DNA from: Novosphingobium percolationis
GTDB lineage: Bacteria; Pseudomonadota; Alphaproteobacteria; Sphingomonadales; Sphingomonadaceae
NCBI RefSeq assembly: GCF_020179425.1
Contig: NZ_JAILYM010000003.1
Location: 310,001-374,000, forward strand
Length of the DNA stretch: 64,000 nt
Direction: 5' to 3'
In this document: positions 47,256 to 55,647 of the stretch, piece by piece
How positions within the stretch are numbered: the stretch's first letter is position 1
How the letters are laid out: each line of letters begins with the position of its first letter
Position numbers and translations under genes: made by a program
Notes under the pieces: model-generated
Databases searched by the model: none
Seen by the model: only the letters and a program-made list of their open reading frames with translations
Told to the model about the DNA's origin: nothing

Positions 47256-49358
47256 TTACCCTTGTGCTTTCACCTGCTGGCGGAACTTGTGCAACAGGGG
47301 TTCTGTATAGCCGTTGGGCTGGTCCACACCTTCGAACACCAGCGCGCGCGCGGCCTGGAAGGCGAGGCTGCCTTCGGGGTTGGACGCCATCGGCTGGTAC
47401 AGCGGATCGGAGGCGTTCTGCGCATCGACCTTGGCGGCCATGCGCAGCAGCGCTTCATCGACCTGAGCGGCGGTGACGACGCCGTGCAGCAGCCAGTTGG
47501 CGATGTGCTGGCTGGAAATGCGCAGCGTGGCGCGATCTTCCATCAGGCCGACGTCGTTGATGTCGGGCACCTTGGAGCAGCCGACGCCCTGATCGACCCA
47601 GCGCACCACGTAGCCGAGAATCCCTTGCGCGTTGTTGTCGATTTCCTCGCGCACTTCCTCGGCCGACCAGTTGTGGCCGGTGGCGACGGGGATGGTCAGC
47701 AGCGCATCAAGCGAGGCGATGCCCTCGGCGCGGCGTTCCACCTGCCGGGCGAACACGTCGACCTTGTGGTAGTGCGTGGCGTGGAGCGTGGCGGCGGTGG
47801 GCGAGGGCACCCACGCGGTGTTGGCGCCGGTCTTCGGGTGGCCGATCTTCTGCACCAGCATGTCGCCCATGCGATCGGGCATGGCCCACATGCCCTTGCC
47901 GATCTGCGACTTGCCCGAAAGCCCGCAGGCCAGGCCGATCTGGACGTTGCGGTCCTCGTAAGACTGGATCCAGGCGCTGGCCTTCATGTCGCCCTTGCGC
48001 AGCATCGGGCCGGCCTGCATCGAGGTGTGCATTTCATCGCCGGTGCGGTCGAGGAAGCCGGTGTTGATGAACATGATGCGGTCGCGCACGGCGTGAATCG
48101 TCGCGGCCAGGTTGGCGCTGGTGCGGCGTTCTTCGTCCATCACGCCGATCTTGAGCGTGTGGCGCGCAAGGCCGAGCATGTCTTCCACCGCATCGAACAG
48201 GTCGTTGGCGAAGGCGGCTTCTTCGGGGCCGTGCATCTTGGGCTTGACGATATAGACCGAGCCGGTGCGGCTGTTGCGGATCGGGCCCGCGCCGTTCAGG
48301 TCGTGCAGCGCAATCAGGCTGGTGACGATGCCGTCGAGGATGCCCTCGGGCGCTTCGCCGCCATCGGCGAGCAGCACGGCGGGGTTGGTCATCAGGTGGC
48401 CGACATTGCGCACCAGCAGCAACGAACGGCCCGGCAGCGTGAACTGGCTGCCATCCGGCGCGGTGTAGGCGCGGTCTGCATTGAGGCGGCGGGTCATCTG
48501 CGCGCCGCCCTTCTCGAAGGTGTCTTCGAGATTGCCCTGCATCAGGCCGAGCCAGTTCGAATAGGCCGCGACCTTGTCTTCGGCATCGACGGCGGCGACC
48601 GAATCCTCGAAATCGCAGATCGTGGTGATCGCCGCTTCCATCAGGACGTCGGCGATGCCCGCCGGGTCGTCCTTGCCGATCGAATGGCTGCGGTCGATCA
48701 CGACTTCGATGTGCAAGCCGTTATGGGCGAGCAGCAGGTTGTCGCCCGAACGGCCGATCAGCTGCGCCGGATCGGCGAGCACGAGGTCGCCGCCGGTCCA
48801 GTCGGCCCAGCTGCCAGTGGCGAGCGGCGCGGCTTCGTCGAGGAACGCCTTGGCCCACGCGATGACCTGGCTCCCTCGCGCCGCGTCATAGCCCTTGCCC
48901 GCCGGGCTGCCGGGGATGGCATCGGTGCCGTAGAGCGCATCGTACAGGCTGCCCCAGCGCGCGTTGGCAGCGTTGAGCAGGAAGCGCGCGTTGAGCACGG
49001 GGACGACCAGCTGCGGTCCGGCGACTTGGGCCAGCTCGCGGTCGACGTTCTTGGGCGCCACGGCAAAGGGCGCCGGTTCGGGGACGATGTAGCCGATTTC
49101 GGTCAGGAACGCCTTGTAGGCGGTCATGTCGATCGGCTGGCCTGCGCGTGCCTTGTGCCAGCTGTCGATCTGCGCCTGGAGCGCGTCGCGCTTGGCGAGC
49201 AATTCGCGGTTGCGCGGGGCGAAGCGCGCGAAGATGTCGGCTGCGCCCGCCCAGAAGGCGTCCGCCGCGATGCCGGTGCCGGGCAGCGCGCGCTCTTCCA
49301 CGAAAGCGGCGAGTTCGCCCGCAACCTTCAATCCCGCCTTGTCGACATACCCGGTCAT
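47256..49358 (-). CDS. glcB: Malate synthase G
   Basis: A 700-residue enzyme of the full malate synthase G length. [50 protein letters not shown] carries metal ligands and active-site residues, with [36 protein letters not shown], and [20 protein letters not shown] near the C-terminus. It condenses glyoxylate with acetyl-CoA to malate. ATG 49356-49358 has AAGGAG seven bases upstream, better than the GTG three codons earlier. Standing before glcDEFG it completes a glycolate-to-malate route. Confidence 0.92.
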   Translation of the reverse strand: MTGYVDKAGLKVAGELAAFVEERALPGTGIAADAFWAGAADIFARFAPRNRELLAKRDALQAQIDSWHKARAGQPIDMTAYKAFLTEIGYIVPEPAPFAVAPKNVDRELAQVAGPQLVVPVLNARFLLNAANARWGSLYDALYGTDAIPGSPAGKGYDAARGSQVIAWAKAFLDEAAPLATGSWADWTGGDLVLADPAQLIGRSGDNLLLAHNGLHIEVVIDRSHSIGKDDPAGIADVLMEAAITTICDFEDSVAAVDAEDKVAAYSNWLGLMQGNLEDTFEKGGAQMTRRLNADRAYTAPDGSQFTLPGRSLLLVRNVGHLMTNPAVLLADGGEAPEGILDGIVTSLIALHDLNGAGPIRNSRTGSVYIVKPKMHGPEEAAFANDLFDAVEDMLGLARHTLKIGVMDEERRTSANLAATIHAVRDRIMFINTGFLDRTGDEMHTSMQAGPMLRKGDMKASAWIQSYEDRNVQIGLACGLSGKSQIGKGMWAMPDRMGDMLVQKIGHPKTGANTAWVPSPTAATLHATHYHKVDVFARQVERRAEGIASLDALLTIPVATGHNWSAEEVREEIDNNAQGILGYVVRWVDQGVGCSKVPDINDVGLMEDRATLRISSQHIANWLLHGVVTAAQVDEALLRMAAKVDAQNASDPLYQPMASNPEGSLAFQAARALVFEGVDQPNGYTEPLLHKFRQQVKAQG

Positions 49359-49491
49359 TGCAAACACTCCTTGATCCCGTGCCGCGCGCCTGGCGCGCGG
49401 CTGGCCTTGATCCGTTGGCGATGACCTAGCGCGGCCCGCACGACTGCGGTAGAAGGAAATAATTCAACACACCTTGTCGCAGGGGTTAACA

Positions 49492-50385
49492 ATGTTCGAT
49501 CCCGACTATGACCTGTTCGTGGCCATTGTCGAAGCGGGGTCCATTTCCGCCGCCGCGCGCGTGCGCGGACTATCGACCCCCGCGCTGTCGAAGCGACTGG
49601 CGCGGCTGGAGGAACGGTTGGGGGTGCGGCTGGCGCAGCGCACCACGCGGCGGCTGGCGCTGACCCCTGCCGGGCAGGACCTGTTCGATACACTGATGCC
49701 CCTGCGTGCGGCGCTGAGCGCGGCGGAGGATCGCATTGCCGGGCGCCACGCCGGCGTCAGCGGCCCCTTGCGCCTGACCGCGCCGACTTCGTTCGGGCGG
49801 ATGCACGTGGTGCCGTGCCTGCCCGCCTTCGTGGCGCGCTGGCCCGAGGTGGACCTTGCCATCGACCTGTCGGACGAGTTCGTGGACCTGCTGGACGGGC
49901 GATATGATCTGGCCATCCGCATCGGTGCGCGGATCGGGGCGGGGCTGGTTGGGCACCGGCTCGGCACCAGCAGCCGCGTGCTGTGCGCCGCGCCTGCCTA
50001 TCTGGCGGCGTTCGGGGAGCCGCAGGCGCTGGGCGAGCTGTCCCGCCACCGCCTGCTTGCCACGACAAGCCAGTTGCCCTGGCAACTCGACGGGCCGGAA
50101 GGCACCGTGCTGCAACAGGGGACCAGCGCGATCCGCACCAATTCGAGCGAGGTCGTGCGCGAACTGGCGCTCGGCGGCTGCGGCATCGCGCTGCGCTCGC
50201 TGTGGGACGTGGCCGACGCGCTGGCGGCAGGCACCCTGTGCCGCGTGTTGCCCGACTACTGCGGGTCGCAGGACGTGGGCGTGTTCGCGGTCCACGCGCC
50301 GGGCGCGCCGACCCGCGTGGCGACGTTGATCGACCACCTGCGCGCGCATATCGAGATCGCCGCGCTGCTGCCGGAAGTGGGGTAG
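49492..50385 (+). CDS. LysR-family transcriptional regulator
   Basis: A 297-residue LysR protein from ATG 49492 (AGGGG upstream). N-terminal HTH: DYDLFVAIVEAGSISAAARVRGLSTPALSKRLARLEERLGVRLAQRTTRRLALT (1-60); substrate-binding domain from about 88 with LRLTAPTSFGRMHVVPCLPAFVARWPEVDLAIDLSDEFVDLLDGRYDLAIR. It diverges from malate synthase G (133-base gap), so control of the glcB-glcDEFG genes by glycolate or glyoxylate is the natural guess. It ends one base before the convergent EthD gene. Confidence 0.85.
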   Translation: MFDPDYDLFVAIVEAGSISAAARVRGLSTPALSKRLARLEERLGVRLAQRTTRRLALTPAGQDLFDTLMPLRAALSAAEDRIAGRHAGVSGPLRLTAPTSFGRMHVVPCLPAFVARWPEVDLAIDLSDEFVDLLDGRYDLAIRIGARIGAGLVGHRLGTSSRVLCAAPAYLAAFGEPQALGELSRHRLLATTSQLPWQLDGPEGTVLQQGTSAIRTNSSEVVRELALGGCGIALRSLWDVADALAAGTLCRVLPDYCGSQDVGVFAVHAPGAPTRVATLIDHLRAHIEIAALLPEVG

Positions 50386-50386
50386 G

Positions 50387-50749
50387 TCAGGCGTTGTCCG
50401 CCGGCAGCGCGGACCGCCGTCGTTCGACGCTGTAGGTGCGCATCCGCGAGCGGTCGAACAGGCGTTCCTCGTCGGCCACGATCTCGTCCATGATCGCCGG
50501 GTCGGCCATGGCGGCGAAGCAGGCATCGCAGGTGGCCTGGTCGCGAAAGTCGATTTCCAGCACCACGTCGAAATCGTGGTCCACGGTCTGGCCGTCGAAG
50601 GGGTGGAGGTGCAGGCGCTCGTAGCGGCTGGCCCAGCCCGACAGCACCTTTTCGCCGATCACGCGGTGGTTCGATTCGTAGTAGGCGATGAAATCGGCCT
50701 TGCTCATGCCGTCGCGGCGCTTGAGCAGGGTGAGGACGGTGACGGTCAT
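50387..50749 (-). CDS. EthD-domain protein
   Basis: A 120-residue dimeric-barrel protein: TVLTLLKRRDGMSKADFIAYYESNHRVIGEKV is the EthD signature, and DHDFDVVLEIDFRDQATCDACFAAM and IVADEERLFDRSRMRTYSVER complete the fold. Family members assist oxidation steps or act as small isomerases and lyases. It overlaps the TIM-barrel gene upstream by four bases (ATGA), so the two work together. No catalytic residue can be assigned with confidence. Confidence 0.78.
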   Translation of the reverse strand: MTVTVLTLLKRRDGMSKADFIAYYESNHRVIGEKVLSGWASRYERLHLHPFDGQTVDHDFDVVLEIDFRDQATCDACFAAMADPAIMDEIVADEERLFDRSRMRTYSVERRRSALPADNA

Positions 50750-51537
50750 GCGAGGGTGTCCATCCATGCGCGGGTTGCGCGGGCCACTTCGCTGGCGCGC
50801 AGGGCGGGGTGGGGGAAGGCGTCGCGCAGCGCCTTGCTGCGCAGTTCGATCGACAGCGGAATCCCGGCGGGCAGCGCGTGGTAAAGCGCGGCGAGCGGCA
50901 GCGCGCCTTCGCCGCATTGCTGGCGCAGGTCAATCGCGTCCTCGATCACAGCGGCGAAATCGGCGGGATCGGGGCGCTGAGCCAGCGCATCGCAGAACTG
51001 TGCGTAAGGAAGCAGCGCCGGGTCGATGGCGGCAATCTGTTCCACCGTGGTGCCCGAGCGGTCGAGGTGGATTGGATCGAGCAGCAGCGCACGGCTGGAG
51101 TGTGCCACATCGTCGAGGATCGAAAGCGCGGTTGCCAGCGATTTTACCTCGGTGAAGATGCCGAATTCGAGCGCCACGCGGATCCCGGCAGGCGCGGCGT
51201 GTTCGCACAGCATGGCGAGCCGCGCGGCGGTGCGGGCGTGGTCGGGATCGGACGAGACGCACAGCACGTTCTTCGCGCCCAGTTCCGCGCCGACGTCGAT
51301 GACCTTGCGGTGATCGTCGTCGCTGCTGTCGGGCTTGATCCACACCACTTCGACATCGAGCAGCGGCAGGCCGGTCCGCGCAAGCGCCGCGCGGGCATCG
51401 CGGGTAGTCTGGTCGGTCCAGTCGGCGGGTTCCACCCACAGGCCGACCATGTCGAACCCGCCGGCAGCGGCGGCTTCGATGGTGTCTACAGGGCCGAATT
51501 CGGGGACGATGCCGGAGGCGAAGCTGATCGGGTTCAT
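50746..51537 (-). CDS. Xylose-isomerase-like TIM-barrel protein (AP endonuclease 2 / sugar phosphate isomerase fold)
   Basis: A 263-residue TIM barrel: DTIEAAAAGGFDMVGLWVEPADW, GLPLLDVEVVWIKPDS, GIRVALEFGIFTEVKSL (metal-ligand Glu), SSRALLLDPIHLDRSG (Asp and His), AQFCDALAQRP and GIPLSIELRSKAL (last Glu). This is the metal-site order of hydroxypyruvate isomerase, IolE and tagatose epimerase relatives. It starts a two-gene operon with the EthD protein, downstream of R5 across a repeat-filled gap. An isomerase, epimerase or hydratase on a pathway intermediate is likely. Confidence 0.78.
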   Translation of the reverse strand: MNPISFASGIVPEFGPVDTIEAAAAGGFDMVGLWVEPADWTDQTTRDARAALARTGLPLLDVEVVWIKPDSSDDDHRKVIDVGAELGAKNVLCVSSDPDHARTAARLAMLCEHAAPAGIRVALEFGIFTEVKSLATALSILDDVAHSSRALLLDPIHLDRSGTTVEQIAAIDPALLPYAQFCDALAQRPDPADFAAVIEDAIDLRQQCGEGALPLAALYHALPAGIPLSIELRSKALRDAFPHPALRASEVARATRAWMDTLA

Positions 51538-51588
51538 GGCATTCTCTCCGTTGGGGGGCTTTTGCCCTCTCTTTCGGGATGTGCCTCA

Positions 51589-51712
51589 GCCCACCCCGCT
51601 GCGACTAGCACTTCCTGCCGAAGCGCAAGTCCCGCTGCCCCTCCCGCCTGCGGGAGGGGGCGTCAGCGCCCGTTAGCTCCCTCCCGCAAGCGGGAGGGGT
51701 TGGGGGTGGGCA
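51589..51712 (+). repeat. Composite palindromic repeat, copy 3 (double)
   Basis: CCCACCCCGCTGCGACTAG arm, AAGTCCCGCTG, then CCCCTCCCGC-CT-GCGGGAGGGG (51638-51659), and a second palindrome CCCTCCCGCAAGCGGGAGGG (51679-51698) followed by GGGGGTGGGCAG. It fills most of the gap 51538-51727 between R5 and the TIM-barrel gene; no other gene is seen there. Confidence 0.65.
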
Positions 51713-51727
51713 GCCCCCAGCGCAACC

Positions 51728-52906
51728 TTACATCTCCGGTTCGGGCAGGTCCGCGTCGTCCTGCAGATACCAGTTGAGCCATTCGTGGAAGTACTGGTTG
51801 CCGCGTTCGTTGCGACCGAAGGTCAGCTCGTCGTGCGCGCCGCTTTCGAGGCCCTTCTGGATCTCGAGCCCGATGAGGTAGTCCTCGGTATAGGTCACGT
51901 CGCGGAAGAAGTTCATCGCTGCTTCGACGTTGGCGCGATCCTCCTCGTCGCGGATCGGTTCGCGGCGCAGGTAGTTCAGCACGGTGCGGTTCTCGCCCGG
52001 CGTCGGCCCGGGGAACAGCTGGGCGACCTGGGTGATCTCGGGCGCGATGAACACCGACACGTTGGGGAACATGATCCGCACGAAGTCGAACCCGTTGTTC
52101 TCCTGCGTGCCCCATTCCTCGCGCGGCACGTCCTTCAGCGCCTCGGCGATGCGGTGCTGGGGGAAGCCGATGCGCTGGTGCGGGCCGAACCCTTCGTAGT
52201 GGGTGCAGTTCGACGGCGTGCGCGGGAAGATCGTTTCAGGATGCAGCGAGGCGAAGTGGTAGCCTTCCAGATAGCCGTCATAGGCGATCTTCCAGTTAGC
52301 GCCCTCGATCACGCGGCTGCCCATGTAGCTCCACTTGTCGAAGTCGATGGCTTCGAAATCTTCGAGGAAGCCGCGATAGAACTTGTCGACGTCGATCGGC
52401 GCGTTGGGCGTCAGGACGACGAAGATCATGCCCGCCTTTTCCTGGCAGGGCAGTTCGCGCAGGCCCATGCCGGGCTTGTCGATCTCGCCGAACTTGCTCG
52501 CTTCGGACACGCCGATCAGCTTGCCGTCCTGGCCAAAGGTCCAGGCGTGGTACTTGCAGGTGAAGCGCGGGCAGTTGCCATGGCCTTCGGGCGCGACGCG
52601 CGCGCCACGGTGCGAGCAGACGTTGAGGAAGGCGCGGACCTGGCCCTGCTTGTCGCGGGTGATCAGCACGGGCAGGCCGACCGCTTCCATCGCCTTGTAA
52701 TCGCCGGGGTTGGGCATTTCGGCGGTGAAGACGAGCATCAGCGGCACGCGCTTGAACACCAGCTCCATCTCCGCCTTCCACTGGTCGGGGTCGGTGTAGC
52801 TTTCGGTGGGAACGCGCATCGTCTTCTCGGTGAGGAAGGTCTGCTTGTTCTCGACGTAGTCGCGCATGATTGCGGCGACGTCGCCGATGCGTTCGATGCG
52901 GTCCAT
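51728..52906 (-). CDS. Rieske non-heme iron oxygenase alpha subunit (R5)
   Basis: A 392-residue protein from ATG 52904-52906 (GGGAG upstream). Rieske ligands CSH (97, 99) and CKYH (117, 120); catalytic site AYDGYLEGYHFASLHP with Glu at the bridging position. It is shorter than R1-R4 and of a different subfamily, with a distinct N-terminus (DRIERIGDVAAIMRDYVEN) and C-terminus (NEWLNWYLQDD-like). It diverges from an acyl-CoA ligase and precedes the TIM-barrel/EthD pair on the same strand. Its substrate could be a CoA ester or a free acid made by or for that ligase; no electron-transfer genes are present. Confidence 0.87.
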   Translation of the reverse strand: MDRIERIGDVAAIMRDYVENKQTFLTEKTMRVPTESYTDPDQWKAEMELVFKRVPLMLVFTAEMPNPGDYKAMEAVGLPVLITRDKQGQVRAFLNVCSHRGARVAPEGHGNCPRFTCKYHAWTFGQDGKLIGVSEASKFGEIDKPGMGLRELPCQEKAGMIFVVLTPNAPIDVDKFYRGFLEDFEAIDFDKWSYMGSRVIEGANWKIAYDGYLEGYHFASLHPETIFPRTPSNCTHYEGFGPHQRIGFPQHRIAEALKDVPREEWGTQENNGFDFVRIMFPNVSVFIAPEITQVAQLFPGPTPGENRTVLNYLRREPIRDEEDRANVEAAMNFFRDVTYTEDYLIGLEIQKGLESGAHDELTFGRNERGNQYFHEWLNWYLQDDADLPEPEM

Positions 52907-53061
52907 GTGCGTAATTCTCCCGGGGAATCCGTGGCCTTTCGGCCTTTCACGGTTCGGACAATGCCCGCCCCTGCGCGTCGGGCCAAGCTGTGACACTTGG
53001 CAGGTGGGCCTGTTCCTTTGGCCAATTGAGGCAAACCCCCACCGCGCGGAAGAACCGGACC

Positions 53062-54690
53062 ATGAGCGAAACCATAACGCCGCCCTGGGAGTGGCTTCCG
53101 ATTCCCGCCCCGCATCAGCAGGCCTTCGTCGATGCGGGCGATTTCTCGCTGGCGACTATCGCCGATCACGCCGTCGCGCGCGCTGGCAGCGATCCCGATT
53201 TCGTGTGCATGGTCGATGGCGAGGGGCAGTACACCTTCGCCACGCTGCTGGAGGAGGCGACCGCGCTGGCCGCGGCGCTGACCGCGCGCGGTCTGAAGGC
53301 GGGCGAGGTCATCGCCTTCCAGGTGCCCAACTGGCGCGAGGCCGCGGCGATCAACCTTGCCGCCGCGCTGGGCGGCTGGGTGGTCAACCCGATCGTGCCG
53401 ATCTACCGTGATGCCGAAGTCACGATGATGCTGGGCGACTGCCGGGCGCGCGCGATCTTCGTGCCGCAGGTCTATCGCAAGGTCGATTATGCCGCGATGG
53501 CGCGTCGCTGTCAGGCCGCGCTGCCCGATCTGGCCCACGTGTTCACGGTGCGCGGTGAAGGCGCGGACGATTTTGCCACGCTGGTGGCCGAAGGGCGCGC
53601 GCTGGGCTTCACGCGGCCCTCGGTCGATCCGATGGGCGTGAAGATGGTGCTCTACACTTCGGGCACCACTGGGCGGCCCAAGGGCGTGCTGCACAGCCAT
53701 GTCACCCTGCAGCGCATCGTCGCCAGAAGCGGCGAACACTGGGGGCTGAAGGCGGGCGAGGCGACGCTAATGCCGTCCCCGGTCACGCACGTTTCGGGCT
53801 ATGCCAACGGGCTGGAGGCGCCGCTGATCTGCGGTATCCGCTCGGTGCTGATGGAGGCGTGGAACGCTGCCGAGGCGCTCGCGCTGATCGAGCAGCACCA
53901 GCTGGTCGGCACGGTGGCGGCGACCCCGTTCCTGGTCGAGTTGGCAGCGACCGCGCGTGCGGCGGGCACGGGCATCCCCAGCTTCCGCTTCTTTGCCTGC
54001 GGCGGTGCGGCGGTGCCGAACGACCTGATCCCGGCGGCCAACGCCGCGTTCGACAACTGCAAGGCATTTCGCGTGTTCGGCGCGTCCGAAGTTCCGCTGG
54101 TGACGTTCGGCTGGCCGCACGACGAGCATCTGGCCGCGACCACCGACGGCGAGGTCATCGACTATACGGTGCGCATCGTCGACAATGACGACAACGACGT
54201 GCCTGCGGGCAGCGAAGGCGAGATCCTCGCGCGCGGCCCTGGCATGATGATGGGCTATGCCGACGCGCAGCAAACCGCTGAGGCGATCACCAGCGACGGC
54301 TATTTCCGCACCGGCGACCTCGGCACGCTGACCGCCGATGGCGCGATCACCATCACGGGGCGCAAGAAGGACCTGATCATCCGTGGCGGCGAGAACATCT
54401 CGGCCAAGGAGATCGAGGACGTGCTCCACACCCATCCGGCGGTGAAGGAGGCGAGCATTGTCGCCATGCCGCACGAGCGGCTGGGCGAGGGCGTGTGCGC
54501 CTACATCATCCTGTCGGGCGAAGCGGACGCGGCTGCGCTCGCGGCGCATGTCGGCGCAAGCGGCCTTGCCAAGCAGAAGATCCCCGAGCGCTTCGAGTTC
54601 GTCGAGGACTTCCCGCGCACGGCCAGCGGCAAGGTGCGCAAGGACCAACTGCGCGCCGATGTTAAGGCCAAGGTGAGCGGCGCGGCCTGA
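53062..54690 (+). CDS. AMP-forming acyl-CoA ligase
   Basis: A 542-residue adenylate-forming enzyme. Motifs: LYTSGTTGRPKGVL (198-210) for ATP phosphate, FGASEVPLVTFG, FRTGDLG, GRKKDLIIRGGENISAKEIED, and the lysine region PRTASGKVRKDQLRADV. It activates a carboxylic acid to its CoA ester using ATP and CoA in the cytoplasm. The substrate class (medium-chain, aryl or terpenoid acid) cannot be read. ATG 53062 follows GGAAGAACCGGACC weakly; the longer frame upstream overlaps the R5 promoter. It diverges from R5, suggesting joint control. It is the only acid:CoA ligase in the window. Confidence 0.9.
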   Translation: MSETITPPWEWLPIPAPHQQAFVDAGDFSLATIADHAVARAGSDPDFVCMVDGEGQYTFATLLEEATALAAALTARGLKAGEVIAFQVPNWREAAAINLAAALGGWVVNPIVPIYRDAEVTMMLGDCRARAIFVPQVYRKVDYAAMARRCQAALPDLAHVFTVRGEGADDFATLVAEGRALGFTRPSVDPMGVKMVLYTSGTTGRPKGVLHSHVTLQRIVARSGEHWGLKAGEATLMPSPVTHVSGYANGLEAPLICGIRSVLMEAWNAAEALALIEQHQLVGTVAATPFLVELAATARAAGTGIPSFRFFACGGAAVPNDLIPAANAAFDNCKAFRVFGASEVPLVTFGWPHDEHLAATTDGEVIDYTVRIVDNDDNDVPAGSEGEILARGPGMMMGYADAQQTAEAITSDGYFRTGDLGTLTADGAITITGRKKDLIIRGGENISAKEIEDVLHTHPAVKEASIVAMPHERLGEGVCAYIILSGEADAAALAAHVGASGLAKQKIPERFEFVEDFPRTASGKVRKDQLRADVKAKVSGAA

Positions 54691-54699
54691 ACAGGAGGA

Positions 54700-55083
54700 T
54701 CAGCGCGGGTGTCGCCGGTTGAGCGCGACGCCCGCGAGGTTCTGTGCGCGGCGGACATAGCGCACGCTGACCCGCGCATCGGTAGCGAGTTCGCGGAATG
54801 TGGCGAGATGATGCGCGGCGCTTGCCACCGGCTTTGCCTTGCCGTTCACCACGGCGATCACCGCCAGCGCATCGCCCAGCAGCACCACATCGGCAAGGCC
54901 GTGTGAGCGTGCGACCCGCAGTCCCTCCACCAGTGCCAGCCATTCGGCTTCGTGGCTCGATCCATGGCCTAGATCGGTGCGGACCAGCATCTCGCCCCCC
55001 AGCACCACCGCGCATTCCATCGCACCGGGGTTGGGGCGGCAGCCACCATCGAAGAACACTTTTGCGCGCGGGCGTTTTGTCAT
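54700..55083 (-). CDS. RNase HI-like protein, final catalytic residue apparently missing
   Basis: A 127-residue RNase H-fold protein: [21 protein letters not shown] (first Asp), [18 protein letters not shown] (Glu), [12 protein letters not shown] (Asp). The last motif, normally with an Asp in a NxxAD segment, reads [13 protein letters not shown], with Gly where the Asp usually lies. It may be an inactive or altered RNase H or a family variant. It is convergent with the ligase and divergent from rluE, with only 11 bases before the rluE start, so promoters overlap the coding start. Confidence 0.7.
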   Translation of the reverse strand: MTKRPRAKVFFDGGCRPNPGAMECAVVLGGEMLVRTDLGHGSSHEAEWLALVEGLRVARSHGLADVVLLGDALAVIAVVNGKAKPVASAAHHLATFRELATDARVSVRYVRRAQNLAGVALNRRHPR

Positions 55084-55094
55084 TAGAGCGGGGC

Positions 55095-55637
55095 ATGGCC
55101 CGCGTGATCCTGTTCAACAAGCCCTATGGCGTGCTCAGCCAGTTCACCGATGGCGAAGCACGCGCCACGCTGTCCGATCATATCACGCTGCCCGGCGTCT
55201 ATCCGGCGGGGCGATTGGACCGCGACAGCGAAGGCCTGCTGCTGCTGACCGACGATGGCCGCTTGCAGGCGCGCATCGCCGACCCGCGCTTCAAGACAGC
55301 CAAGACCTATCTTGTGCAGGTGGAAGGCGTGGCCAGCGACGAAGCGCTCGACCAGTTGCGCCGGGGCGTGCGGCTGAAGGACGGCATGACCCTTCCCGCC
55401 GAGGCCGAGCGCATCCCCGCGCCCGACCTGTGGCCGCGCGACCCGCCGGTGCGCTTTCGCAAGTCGGTGCCCGATGAATGGATTTCGCTGACCATCCGCG
55501 AAGGGCGCAACCGGCAGGTGCGGCGCATGACGGCGGCGGTGGGGCTGCCCACGCTGCGGCTGGTGCGCTGGCGCATCGGCGACTGGACGCTGGACCGCCT
55601 CGCGCCGGGAGAGTGGCGCGAGGTCCGGGTGGGGTAA
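55095..55637 (+). CDS. rluE: 23S rRNA pseudouridine synthase, RluE family
   Basis: A 180-residue RsuA/RluB/E/F-type synthase without an S4 domain, as Rlu[20 protein letters not shown] holds the catalytic Asp; [36 protein letters not shown] complete the fold. It converts a uridine of 23S rRNA (U2457 in E. coli) to pseudouridine. ATG 55095 is the first Met in family context. A conserved housekeeping gene, marking the change from catabolic to core chromosome. Confidence 0.88.
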   Translation: MARVILFNKPYGVLSQFTDGEARATLSDHITLPGVYPAGRLDRDSEGLLLLTDDGRLQARIADPRFKTAKTYLVQVEGVASDEALDQLRRGVRLKDGMTLPAEAERIPAPDLWPRDPPVRFRKSVPDEWISLTIREGRNRQVRRMTAAVGLPTLRLVRWRIGDWTLDRLAPGEWREVRVG

Positions 55638-55647
55638 GAGTGCGTCC

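Noticed and set aside
47262..49424. 720-codon plus-strand frame opposite malate synthase G
   Set aside because: Antisense shadow of a complete, conserved malate synthase; composition is not protein-like.
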